NCBI GenBank assembly: GCA_947455205.1
Contig: CANGNF010000026.1
Location: forward strand, 1-64,000
Source: Acetobacteraceae bacterium
GTDB taxonomy: Bacteria; Pseudomonadota; Alphaproteobacteria; Acetobacterales; Acetobacteraceae
Length of the DNA: 64,000 bases
Reading direction: 5' to 3'
The notes beneath the pieces were generated by a model. The model saw nothing but the letters and a program-made list of their open reading frames with translations. It made no database searches and was not told the DNA's origin. The position numbers and the translations under genes are program-made. Shown here piece after piece: positions 1 through 8,740 of the stretch. Positions within the stretch are counted from its first letter, which is position 1, and the number at the start of each line of letters is the position of its first letter.

Positions 1-1316
<1,316 letters not shown>

Positions 1317-1382
1317 CGCATCATGCGCCCGGTACTGGCGCGTAATGTGTGGTGGAAGTGGTTGAACTTCATGCAGAAACTG

Positions 1383-1408
1383 CCGTGCGGATGATCGACC
1401 CCGCACGG
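1383..1408 (+). terminator. Hairpin after the Do-family protease gene
   Basis: Perfect 8-bp inverted repeat, CCGTGCGG (1383-1390) and CCGCACGG (1401-1408), with a 10-base loop. It sits 66 bases after the protease stop and before the GST-like gene. No T-run follows, so it is a candidate terminator or RNA-stabilising stem only. A GTG at 1408 overlaps the 3' arm, one reason to prefer the downstream ATG for the next gene. Confidence 0.45.
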
Positions 1409-1446
1409 TGGCGGGCAGGGCCCCCGACGGCCAGGGGGTACCGCTG

Positions 1447-2064
1447 ATGCCGGAGCGCCTTGGCTGCCTGTTCTACTCGACCGGTTCGCCCTATGCCCGG
1501 ATCTGCCGGATGGGCGTGCTGGAGGCAGGGCTGGCCGACCGCATCAGCGAGTCGGAGACCACGCTGCGGGACCCCGCGGCGGCTGTGCTGCCGTTCAGCC
1601 CGGTGGGGCGGGTGCCGGCGCTGGTGCTGCAGGACGGCACCACGCTGACCGAGACCTCCCTGGTGCTGGCCTGGCTGGACCGCATGGGCGGCGCGCCGCG
1701 GCTGATGCCGACCGAGCCGCCGGCGATGGCGGCCTATGGCCGGGTGCTGGGCCTGCTGGACGGCATTGCCGTGTGGAACCGCGAACTGCGCCGCCCGGTG
1801 CAGGAACGCAGCCCCGGCGTGCTGGTGCTGGAGGAGACCCGCGCCAACCGGGTGGGCGACGCGCTGGAACGCGACGTGGCCGGCGGCGGCTATGCCCGGC
1901 TGGATGCCGGCTGGCTGGCCCTGGCGGCGACGCTTGGCTACTGCGTGCGCCGCCATACCGCCTGGGACTGGCGCCGCGGCCGACCGTCGCTGGGCGACTG
2001 GTTCGACGCCGCGGCTGCGCGCCCGGCCTTTCAGGTGACGCTGCCGCCGTCCAACGGGATGTAG
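1447..2064 (+). CDS. Glutathione S-transferase-like protein
   Basis: Predicted cytosolic GST-fold protein of 205 residues. The N-terminal thioredoxin-like half has the arrangement CLFYSTGSPYARICRMGVLEAGL followed by the cis-proline context PVGRVPALVLQDG and a TLTETSLVLAWLD stretch that matches the GSH-binding ES motif region. The C-terminal half is helical. The start is ATG at 1447 because AGGGGG (1433-1438) lies 8 bases upstream; a GTG at 1408 in the same frame lacks a ribosome site and sits inside a hairpin. Substrate is unknown. GST family membership is clear from the first 90 residues; enzymatic activity is inferred only. Confidence 0.75.
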   Translation: MPERLGCLFYSTGSPYARICRMGVLEAGLADRISESETTLRDPAAAVLPFSPVGRVPALVLQDGTTLTETSLVLAWLDRMGGAPRLMPTEPPAMAAYGRVLGLLDGIAVWNRELRRPVQERSPGVLVLEETRANRVGDALERDVAGGGYARLDAGWLALAATLGYCVRRHTAWDWRRGRPSLGDWFDAAAARPAFQVTLPPSNGM

Positions 2065-2088
2065 CGGCCTCTCGCCTAAGGGGTGGGC

Positions 2089-3432
2089 CTAGAGATACCA
2101 CTGCCCGGTGGCGGCCAGGTTGGCTTCCACCACGGCGGCCAGGGCGTTCCAGTCCGTGGTGGCGGGCGGCGCCGCCGGGGCGGCGTGCTGGCTGCTGTCC
2201 CAGGCCAGCAGCGTCGCCTCCGGCCCGCCCCACCAGCCGCCGGTGGCGCCGAACCAGTTCAGCTGGGCCTGGCCCAGCGCCGCCCAATCCGTGACGGCGG
2301 GCGGCGTGGGCGGTGCCGTGGTCACGGTGCCGCCGCCGAGAATGCCGCCCAGGCTGACGCCGCCGGCAGGCGCCCAGGCCGGCAGGCCGGCGCTGTCGTA
2401 CACCGCGTTGCCCTGGCCGGGGTGGTCGCCATCCGGCGCCAGGCGGCCATAGCCATAGCCGTAGAACAGCGTGCCGCCGGCGGGCAGCGCGCTGGCGAAG
2501 TGCAGCGCCAGGGTCTGGCCGTCCAGGATGCTGGCGTGGTCGGCCGCGACCACCTGGCCATCCGGGCCATGTACGCTCCAGCCCAGGCCGCTGGCGGCGC
2601 CGGCGCTGAGCGGCTGCAGGCCGGTGGCGGCGTCGGCCGCCAGTTGCACGCTGAGGGTCTGCGCGTCGGTGGCGGTGGCGGTGATGGCCTGGGGGCCGAG
2701 GTTGGCGATGTTGCCGCCGGCCTGCGCCACCGGGCTGCCGGGCTGGGCATAGCCCGCCCATTGCTGCGCCAGGGAGAGCGCCAGGCGGTGGGCCAGTTGG
2801 CTGGCGTCCTCGCCGGACATGTGGTCGCCGCCGAAGACGTGGCTGTTGGGGCCTTCCGCGGCGAAGCGGAAGGTCATGTCCATGTCCAGCGCGCGGGCGG
2901 CGATGGCGGCGTTGAAGCCGGGGTCGGCGGCCAACTGCTCCATGCCCAGGCGGATGGCCTGGGCGGCGGCGTCGTTGGCACCCTCGAACGGAATGGCGGA
3001 GACGAACATGTAGGGCGATTGCGCCACGCTCTCGCCCAGCGCCTGGCGAACCAGGGCGGCGTCGGCGCGCAGCGCGCTTTGCCAGGTGGCGGTGTCCAGC
3101 CCTGGGTTGAAGCTGTCATATTCGTTGTGCAGGAATACCACGGCGGTGCTGGTGACGCCCTGGTGCTGGCTGGCGAAGTTCAGCAGGCCGCGTTCCAGCG
3201 CGGTGGGCTGCCACTGGCCGTTGCCGGTGGGGGTCAGCCAGTCGCCCAGCAGGCTGCTGCTGGCGATCAGGGTCTCGCTGCCCGGGGTGGCCCAGTCCGC
3301 CTGTACCCAGACCTGGTTGCTGTTGCCGTCGAAGCCCAGCAGGGCCTGGACTTCCTTGGCAATGGACTGGCCCGTATCCGCCGCGAGCAGAAAGGCATTC
3401 GATTGGCCACGCAGCAGGATGTCGAGTTGCAT
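2089..3432 (-). CDS. SGNH/sialate-esterase-like protein with repeated C-terminal motif
   Basis: Protein of 447 residues, function not established. It opens MQLDILLRGQSNA; GQSN at the N-terminus is the block I serine motif of the SASA (sialate O-acetylesterase-like, DUF303) branch of SGNH hydrolases, and a later GGDHMSG could supply the Asp-His pair. No N-terminal signal peptide is visible. The middle (about residues 230-350) looks like a beta-rich domain. The C-terminus carries two copies of a short motif, P-A-x-T-D-W-x-A-L...A-T-G-x-W, the second ending the protein. It is transcribed away from the ModA-like gene across a 146-base gap in which I see nothing else. A non-classically exported carbohydrate-active esterase is possible but unproven. 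Confidence 0.6.
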   Translation of the reverse strand: MQLDILLRGQSNAFLLAADTGQSIAKEVQALLGFDGNSNQVWVQADWATPGSETLIASSSLLGDWLTPTGNGQWQPTALERGLLNFASQHQGVTSTAVVFLHNEYDSFNPGLDTATWQSALRADAALVRQALGESVAQSPYMFVSAIPFEGANDAAAQAIRLGMEQLAADPGFNAAIAARALDMDMTFRFAAEGPNSHVFGGDHMSGEDASQLAHRLALSLAQQWAGYAQPGSPVAQAGGNIANLGPQAITATATDAQTLSVQLAADAATGLQPLSAGAASGLGWSVHGPDGQVVAADHASILDGQTLALHFASALPAGGTLFYGYGYGRLAPDGDHPGQGNAVYDSAGLPAWAPAGGVSLGGILGGGTVTTAPPTPPAVTDWAALGQAQLNWFGATGGWWGGPEATLLAWDSSQHAAPAAPPATTDWNALAAVVEANLAATGQWYL

Positions 3433-3578
3433 CGGTCACGCTTCCCTGATCGGCGATATCGAGGGAAATGCGCGGCGACCGCTGGCGTTCCCGCGACGGC
3501 AGCGGAATGGTGGCGTGGCCCTTGGCGTTTCCGCCGGGGCGGCCCAGGCTTTGGCCAGCATGAACCAAGGGGGACGCG

Positions 3579-4343
3579 ATGCGGTGGTTGATGGTGGCGG
3601 CGCTGCTGCTGGGCGGCGGCGGGGCGGCGCGGGCGGCGGAGATCCAGGTGATGATCTCGGGCGGCTTCACCGCCGCGGCGCAGGTGCTGGCGCCGCGGTT
3701 CGAGCGGGAGAGCGGGCACCGGGTGGTGCTGGTGCAGGGCGGCAGCATGGGCACGGCGCCGACGGCGATCCCGATGCGGCTGGGGCGCGGCGAGGCGGCG
3801 GATGCGCTGATCATGGTGGGGTCGGCGCTGGACGGGCTGGCGGCGGAAGGCCGCGTGGTGGCCGGCAGCCGGGTGGAGCTGGCGAATTCCGCGATAGGCA
3901 TGGCGGTGCGGGAGGGGGCGGCGCGGCCCGACATCTCCACCGTGGATAAGCTGCGGGCGACGCTGCTGGCGGCGCGCAGCCTGGGCTATTCCGCCAGCGC
4001 CAGCGGGCGCTACGTCAACGGCCCGCTGTTCGAGAAGCTGGGGATTGCGGCGGAGATGCAGGGCCGCGGGCGGCTGGTGAGCGGCGAGGCGGTGGCCAGC
4101 GCGGTGGCGCGGGGCGAGCTGGAGCTGGCCTTCCAGCAGGTGGCGGAGCTGCTGCCGGTGCGTGGCGTGACCTTCGTGGGGCCGCTGCCGGAGGCGGTGC
4201 AACTGTACACGGTGTTCGCCGGCGGCGTGGCCAGCGGGGCGCGGGAGCCGGCGGCGGCGGCGGCGCTGCTGCGCTACCTGGCGGGGCCGGAGGCGCGGGC
4301 GGCGGTGCTGGAGAGCGGGTTGCTGCCGCTGCCGGGGCGGTAG
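3579..4343 (+). CDS. ModA-like substrate-binding protein, lone
   Basis: Periplasmic binding protein of 254 residues with a signal peptide (MRWLMVAALLLGGGGAARAAE). The mature protein begins IQVMISGGFTAAAQVLAPRFERESGHRV, the pattern of extracellular molybdate-type (ModA/PBP-like II) proteins, and continues with GSMGTAPTAIPMRLGRGEAADALIM. ATG at 3579 follows a GGGGGA ribosome site. No permease or ATPase gene is beside it, so it either serves a distant ABC transporter or has another role. Ligand is unknown; many proteins of this group are not molybdate binders. The gene converges on DUF3297, and the junction holds a tandem hairpin array. Confidence 0.75.
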   Translation: MRWLMVAALLLGGGGAARAAEIQVMISGGFTAAAQVLAPRFERESGHRVVLVQGGSMGTAPTAIPMRLGRGEAADALIMVGSALDGLAAEGRVVAGSRVELANSAIGMAVREGAARPDISTVDKLRATLLAARSLGYSASASGRYVNGPLFEKLGIAAEMQGRGRLVSGEAVASAVARGELELAFQQVAELLPVRGVTFVGPLPEAVQLYTVFAGGVASGAREPAAAAALLRYLAGPEARAAVLESGLLPLPGR

Positions 4344-4379
4344 CGCAGGGCGGCGCGGGACAGGCCCGCGCCCGGCCGC

Positions 4380-4491
4380 CTACTTCGCGTCGCGCCAGGA
4401 GGGCGCGCTATTTATCCGCGCGCCAGTAGGGCGAGCTACTTGTCCGCGCGCCAATAGGGCGCGCTACTTATCCGCGCGCCAATAGGGCGCG
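4380..4491. repeat. Four tandem 28-bp units copying the 3' end of the DUF3297 gene
   Basis: Units lie at 4380-4407, 4408-4435, 4436-4463 and 4464-4491. Read on the minus strand each unit spells the DUF3297 C-terminus and stop: APYWRADK-stop (unit 4, the genuine end, and unit 3), SPYWRADK-stop (unit 2) and APSWRDAK-stop (unit 1). Because 28 is not a multiple of three, the copies are out of frame with one another and lie beyond the first stop. Each contains a hairpin of CGCGCC and GGCGCG arms around a 5-base loop. Most differences among units 2-4 are synonymous. The array fills the convergent junction. Confidence 0.9.
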
Positions 4492-4712
4492 ACTTCGCCG
4501 GTGACCTTGATGGTCATCGGCGCGCCGGTGCGGTCCACGCGGTTGCCGATGGTCAGGCGGACCCAGCCCTCGGAGACGCAGTATTCCGCGACGTTGGTCT
4601 TTTCCTCGCCCTTGAACTTGATGCCAACGCCCCGCTCCAGCGCCGCTTCATTGTAGAAGGGGCTCTTGGGGTGGTTGGAGAGGCGGTCGGGCGGAGAGGT
4701 ATCTTCGGTCAT
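4464..4712 (-). CDS. DUF3297 family protein
   Basis: Small soluble protein of 82 residues matching DUF3297 along its whole length: the PDRLSNHPKSPFYNEAALERG opening, VGIKFKGEEKTNVAEYC centre and GAPMTIKVTGEV close are the conserved blocks I know for this family. Function is unknown. It lies alone between lldP (same strand, upstream) and the convergent ModA-like gene. Its last eight codons and TAG stop form unit 4 of a 28-bp tandem array, so the 3' end has been duplicated three more times downstream. The coding region itself looks intact. Confidence 0.88.
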   Translation of the reverse strand: MTEDTSPPDRLSNHPKSPFYNEAALERGVGIKFKGEEKTNVAEYCVSEGWVRLTIGNRVDRTGAPMTIKVTGEVAPYWRADK

Positions 4713-4780
4713 GCGCGGGGTTTAGACCGCACATGACCGGTTTGGGAAGCGCCCCCGGCCCAGGCCCGGGGCGCGGCGCC

Positions 4781-6463
4781 TCAGCCGCCGACCACCATGT
4801 AGGTGAAGGGCGGCACATAGGCCTGCAGCATGACCAGCAGGCCGACCAGCACCGCCAGCGCGATGCTGTGGAAGAAGACGTAGCGCAGGATCTCGCCTTC
4901 CTTGCCGTACCAGCCGGTGGCGGTGGAGGCGACGACGATGGACTGCGCGTCGATCATCTTGCCCATGACGCCGCCCGACGAGTTGGCGGCGGCCATCAGG
5001 ATGGGCGAGAGGCCCAGCTGCTGCGCGCTGATCTTCTGCAACCCGCCGAACAGCACGTTGGAGGCGGTGTCGGACCCCGTCAGCGCCACGCCCAGCCAGC
5101 CCAGCATGGTGCCGAACAGCGGGTAGAGGATGCCGGTGGCGGCGAAGGCCAGGCCCATGGTGGCGTCCAGCCCGGAATAGCGGGTCAGGAAGCCGAGGCC
5201 CAGCATGGCGGCGATAGTCAGCAGCGACTTGCGGACCACCCACAGCGTCTCGACGTATTGCCGGCAGAAGGCCACCGGGTTGGTGCCGCTGGCCAGGGCG
5301 CCGAGGAAGGCGGCCAGCAGGATGCCGGTGCCGGTCATGGACAGGATGTTGAACAGGAAGGTGGCGGCTTCCGTGGTCGGCGCGGCCACCACCGGCGGCA
5401 CCTTGACGATCATCTGGTGCAGGCCGGGCACCGGGAAGGTGTAGGTGTAGATGCCGTTGAGCCAGGCCTTCACGTCGGCCGTGCCCCAGGCGAAGACGCA
5501 GAGGCAGAGGATGACCCAGGGCATCCAGGCCTGCCACACCGCGCCCTTGAAAACCGGGGCGTTGTCGATGGCGGTGGCGCTGGGAGCGGCGGCCTCCAGC
5601 TTGCTGTCGTCGTGGTAGTTGGCCAGCTTGGTGCTGGTCCAGACCGTCGCCGGCTTCCACACCTGCAGGAACAGCGTCAGGCAGGCCATGGAGACCAGCG
5701 CGGCGATCACGTCCACCAGGAACGGCCCCATGTAGTTGGAGACCAGGAACTGCGGGACGGCGAAGGACACGCCCGTCACCAGGATGGCCGGCCAGACGCC
5801 CAGCATGCCGCGGAAGCCGGCGAAGGCCCAGATCAGCCAGAACGGCACCAGCAGCGAGAAGAACGGCAGCTGCCGGCCGACCATGGCGGAAAGGTCGTAG
5901 AGGTCCAGACCCGTGACAGCCGCCAGCGCGATGAGCGGCGAGCCCAGCGCGCCATAGGCCACCGGGGCCGTGTTGGCGATGAGCGACAGGCCGGAGGCGG
6001 CCAGCGGCGAGAAGCCGAGGCCGATCAGCACGGCGCCGGTGACGGCAACGGGGGTGCCGAAGCCCGACGCGCCCTCGAAGAAGGCGCCGAAGGCGAAGGC
6101 GATGAGCAGCAGTTGCAACCGGCGGTCGGAGGTGACCCCAGCGATGCTGTTCTGCATGACCTTGAAGCTGCCATTGGCCACGGTCAGCCGGTACAGGAAG
6201 ATGATGTTCAGCACGATCCAGCCGATGGGGAACAGGCCGGAGGCGGCCCCCAGCGCCGCGGCGCGCCAGGCGATGTCGGCGGGCATGCCGAAGATGACCA
6301 CGGCGACCACGATGGCGACGACGAGAGCGGCAATGGCCGCCCAGTGCGCCTGCATGCGCAGGAAGGCCAGCGCGATCAGCATGGTCGCCACCGGCAGGGC
6401 GGCGACCAGGGCCGAGATCAGGATGGACCCCAGCGGGTCGTAGATTTGGCTCCAGGCCGACAT
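4781..6463 (-). CDS. lldP: L-lactate permease
   Basis: Inner-membrane transporter of 560 residues of the LctP/LldP family (lactate/glycolate:proton symport). Hydrophobic segments fill the whole length, and the family blocks are clear: FPIGWIVLNIIFLYRLTV near residue 80, GFGTPVAVTGAVLIGLGFSP near 135, and a C-terminal SGGVMGKMIDAQSIVVA stretch. Length matches the family. No lactate dehydrogenase or LldR-type regulator gene is adjacent, so the gene stands alone. The 311 bases upstream hold an AT-richer patch (GTTAACAATAAGC, about 6553-6565) that could contain its promoter. Confidence 0.93.
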   Translation of the reverse strand: MSAWSQIYDPLGSILISALVAALPVATMLIALAFLRMQAHWAAIAALVVAIVVAVVIFGMPADIAWRAAALGAASGLFPIGWIVLNIIFLYRLTVANGSFKVMQNSIAGVTSDRRLQLLLIAFAFGAFFEGASGFGTPVAVTGAVLIGLGFSPLAASGLSLIANTAPVAYGALGSPLIALAAVTGLDLYDLSAMVGRQLPFFSLLVPFWLIWAFAGFRGMLGVWPAILVTGVSFAVPQFLVSNYMGPFLVDVIAALVSMACLTLFLQVWKPATVWTSTKLANYHDDSKLEAAAPSATAIDNAPVFKGAVWQAWMPWVILCLCVFAWGTADVKAWLNGIYTYTFPVPGLHQMIVKVPPVVAAPTTEAATFLFNILSMTGTGILLAAFLGALASGTNPVAFCRQYVETLWVVRKSLLTIAAMLGLGFLTRYSGLDATMGLAFAATGILYPLFGTMLGWLGVALTGSDTASNVLFGGLQKISAQQLGLSPILMAAANSSGGVMGKMIDAQSIVVASTATGWYGKEGEILRYVFFHSIALAVLVGLLVMLQAYVPPFTYMVVGG

Positions 6464-6774
6464 GGCGATGCTTCCGTGGGGATGGGTGGGGGCGGGCTAT
6501 GCCGTCGCGCAACGCGCGGGGCCAGCGCCGGCGCCGGGAAGGAAGGCCAAGGTTAACAATAAGCTATGGACCGCACGGGCTTGTGTGCGGCCGGCCGGGG
6601 CGTGCGGCGCCGGCGGTTGACAGTGGCGCGTGTTGCCAATATGTTCCCGATCAAGCGCGGCCCTGGCCGCGGCGACGCTGCTGCCTCCTTGGCCGTTGCC
6701 CTACTCCCCCTGGCTGCCGCGCCCCATCGGCGGCCTTGCCGGGGCCGCGCCTTTGCCGCCCCGGTGCCGGGTGG
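6464..6774. other. 311-bp intergenic region between lldP and serB
   Basis: Upstream of lldP and downstream of serB, both on the minus strand. The lldP-proximal half has an AT-richer patch around 6553-6565 that may carry the lldP promoter. The middle holds a strong plus-strand promoter match (6617-6645) that points at no annotated plus-strand gene for about 1 kb. A 48-codon frame starting inside the -10 box (6641-6787) has no ribosome site and I do not call it. Confidence 0.5.
6617..6645 (+). promoter_or_regulatory. Orphan sigma-70 promoter match
   Basis: TTGACA (6617-6622), 17-base spacer, TATGTT (6640-6645): a perfect -35 box, ideal spacing and a 4/6 -10 box, unusual in DNA this GC-rich. 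Transcription would start near 6652 and run toward serB on its antisense side. The product is unknown: a small RNA, a serB antisense RNA, or chance. Confidence 0.45.
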
Positions 6775-7674
6775 TCAGCCCTGGTAGGGGGTGATCTCCG
6801 CGGCCGTGTAGCCCTGGGCGAAGAGCAGGGCGCGCAGCCCGCAGGCATCCACCTTGGCCCGCGCCGCCGCGGCGACCGAGGGCTTGGCGTGGAAGGCGAT
6901 GCCGAGTCCGGCGGCCTGGATCATCGCCAGGTCGTTGGCGCCGTCCCCCACCGTCAGCGTTGCCGCCAAGGGCAGGCCGAGTTCACCGGCGATGCGCTTC
7001 AGCGTGGCCAGCTTGGCGTCGCGGTCCAGGATGGGGTCGGCGACGGTGCCGGCCAGGGTCTCGCCGTCCAGCTCCAGCGTGTTGGAGAAGTGGGCGTGGA
7101 AGCCGACCAGGGCGGCCACCTTGCCGGTGAAGAAGGTGAACCCGCCGGAGACCAGCACGCAGCGGGCGCCATGGGCGCGCATGGTGCCGACCAGGTCCAG
7201 CGCGCCGGGCATCAGCTCGGTGGCCTGCCAGGTGGCTTCCAGCGCTGACGTAGACAGGCCCTTCAGCATGCCGACGCGCTCGCGCAGGGCGGATTTGAAG
7301 TCCAGCTCGCCATTCATCGCGCGGGCGGTGATGGCGGCGATCTTTTCCTTCAGCCCGGCGAAGGCGGCGAGCTCGTCCAGCGTCTCCGAGGTGACGATGG
7401 TGCTGTCCATGTCGGCCAGCAGCAGCTGCTTGCGGCGCCCCTCGGCGGGGGTGGCGATGATGTCCAGCGCCGAGTCCCCCAGCGCCTGGCGGGCGGCGGC
7501 CATGGCCTGTTCCGGCGCCAGCTGGGCGAAGGGCAGGTCGGCGGCTTCCTCGGGCGAAAGCCAGGCGGGGGTGCCGGCATCGGCGCCCAGCGCCACCAGC
7601 GCGGCGCGGGCCTGGGTCAGCTGGGCGGTGGCCAGGCCGCCCGGGGGTGCTATCAGCGTGAGCATGTGCGACAT
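6775..7674 (-). CDS. serB: Phosphoserine phosphatase
   Basis: Cytosolic HAD-superfamily enzyme (299 residues) that dephosphorylates O-phosphoserine, last step of serine synthesis. After an N-terminal regulatory segment the HAD motifs appear in order: DMDSTIV (motif I), LVSGGFTFF (motif II), and TVGDGANDLAMI (motif III) near the C-terminus, followed by GLGIAFHAKP. The start is ATG at 7674 (MSHMLTLIAPP); the open frame continues upstream but there overlaps miaA on the other strand. serB and miaA are divergent with only 18 bases between start codons, so their promoters must overlap the neighbouring gene or lie very close. Confidence 0.95.
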   Translation of the reverse strand: MSHMLTLIAPPGGLATAQLTQARAALVALGADAGTPAWLSPEEAADLPFAQLAPEQAMAAARQALGDSALDIIATPAEGRRKQLLLADMDSTIVTSETLDELAAFAGLKEKIAAITARAMNGELDFKSALRERVGMLKGLSTSALEATWQATELMPGALDLVGTMRAHGARCVLVSGGFTFFTGKVAALVGFHAHFSNTLELDGETLAGTVADPILDRDAKLATLKRIAGELGLPLAATLTVGDGANDLAMIQAAGLGIAFHAKPSVAAAARAKVDACGLRALLFAQGYTAAEITPYQG

Positions 7675-7692
7675 GGCAGGGGCCTCTACGCG

Positions 7693-8658
7693 ATGACGGA
7701 GCCGGGCGGAAGCCCGCGCGCCTTGCTGGTGGCGGGGCCGACGGCCAGTGGCAAGTCGGCGCTGGCGCTGGCCCTGGCGGAGCGGCTGGGCGGCACGGTG
7801 ATCAACGCCGACTCCATGCAGGTCTACGCGGAACTGCGGGTGCTGACGGCGCGGCCGACGCCGGCGGACGAGGTCCGCGTGCCGCATGCGCTGTACGGCG
7901 TGCGCCCGGCCGCCGAGGCGGCCAGCGTGGCCTGGTGGCGCGCGGCTGCCCTGGCCGAGATGGACCGGGTGCGCCGGGCCGGGCGGCTGCCGATCCTCTG
8001 CGGTGGGACCGGGCTGTACTTCCTCTCGCTGACCCAGGGGCTTTCCGAGGTGGCGGCGATACCGGACGCGGTGCGCGCCACGGCGCGGGCGGCGGTGGAA
8101 GCCGAGGGCGCGCCGGCGGTGCATGCCCGGCTGGACGCCGAGACCGCGGCCGGGCTGCGGCCGGGCGACAGCCAGCGCGTGGCCCGCGCCTATGAGGTGC
8201 TGCTGGCCACCGGGCGCGGCCTGGCGGCCTGGCAGCGCGAGGCACCGACGACCGGGCCGGCGCCCTGGCGGTTCCGCGCCCTGGTGCTGGACCCGCCGCG
8301 CGAGGCGCTGCGGGCGGCGATTGCCCGGCGGTTCGAGGCCATGCTGGAGGAGGGCGCCCTGCTGGAGGCGCGGGCGCTGGCGGCGCAGGGGCTGGACCCC
8401 GCCTTGCCGGCGATGCGCGCGCATGGCGTGCCGGAACTGCTGGCCTTCCTGCGCGGTGACCTGGGGCTGGACGAAGCCGCCCGGCGCGCCACCTTGCATA
8501 CCGGGCAGTACACCAAGCGACAGGCCACCTGGTTCCGCCACCACGCGCTGGCTGACCCGCAGCACGCGCATATCATCCATGCGCGGGTTGCCGATTTGGC
8601 GCAATTTCCGGAAAGCGAAAGCGGCAGAATCTTCGCGTTTGTTGATTCCTGGCGTTGA
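7693..8658 (+). CDS. miaA: tRNA dimethylallyltransferase
   Basis: Transfers a dimethylallyl group to A37 of tRNAs reading UNN codons. P-loop GPTASGKS sits near residue 12, followed by NADSMQVY and, about residue 90, CGGTGLYFLSL; the C-terminal half ends with QYTKRQATWFRHH, the family block. Length (321 residues) is normal. ATG at 7693 is preferred to an in-frame ATG at 7666, which would overlap serB. A GC-rich hairpin lies just after the stop, before ilvB. Confidence 0.95.
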   Translation: MTEPGGSPRALLVAGPTASGKSALALALAERLGGTVINADSMQVYAELRVLTARPTPADEVRVPHALYGVRPAAEAASVAWWRAAALAEMDRVRRAGRLPILCGGTGLYFLSLTQGLSEVAAIPDAVRATARAAVEAEGAPAVHARLDAETAAGLRPGDSQRVARAYEVLLATGRGLAAWQREAPTTGPAPWRFRALVLDPPREALRAAIARRFEAMLEEGALLEARALAAQGLDPALPAMRAHGVPELLAFLRGDLGLDEAARRATLHTGQYTKRQATWFRHHALADPQHAHIIHARVADLAQFPESESGRIFAFVDSWR

Positions 8659-8688
8659 CGCGGCGCAGCAGGGGCTTTAACGGTGCGC

Positions 8689-8718
8689 GCCTCGCCGGGG
8701 GATGACCCCGGGCGAGGC
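8689..8718 (+). terminator. Long GC hairpin between miaA and ilvB
   Basis: Arms 8689-8701 and 8706-8718 pair at 12 of 13 positions around an ATGA loop. It may end miaA transcription or shape the ilvB leader. The upstream candidate ilvB start codon (8702) lies in the loop, which argues for the ATG at 8741. No Ile/Val/Leu-rich leader peptide is visible here. Confidence 0.5.
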
Positions 8719-8740
8719 CAATTCGGAAAGCCAGAACCTC

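Noticed and set aside
4380-4491. Possible CRISPR-like array
   Set aside because: Units are contiguous 28-mers with no unique spacers, and they copy the end of the adjacent gene.
4733-6556. Long plus-strand open frame antisense to lldP
   Set aside because: Composition (Gly/Gln/Arg/His/Ala) is the usual shadow of a GC-rich gene; lldP on the other strand is complete and conserved.
6641-6787. 48-codon frame downstream of the orphan promoter
   Set aside because: Its ATG overlaps the -10 box, it has no ribosome site, and its composition is ordinary for noncoding GC-rich DNA.
8659-8740. Attenuator for the ilv operon
   Set aside because: A strong hairpin exists but there is no leader peptide rich in Ile, Val or Leu.
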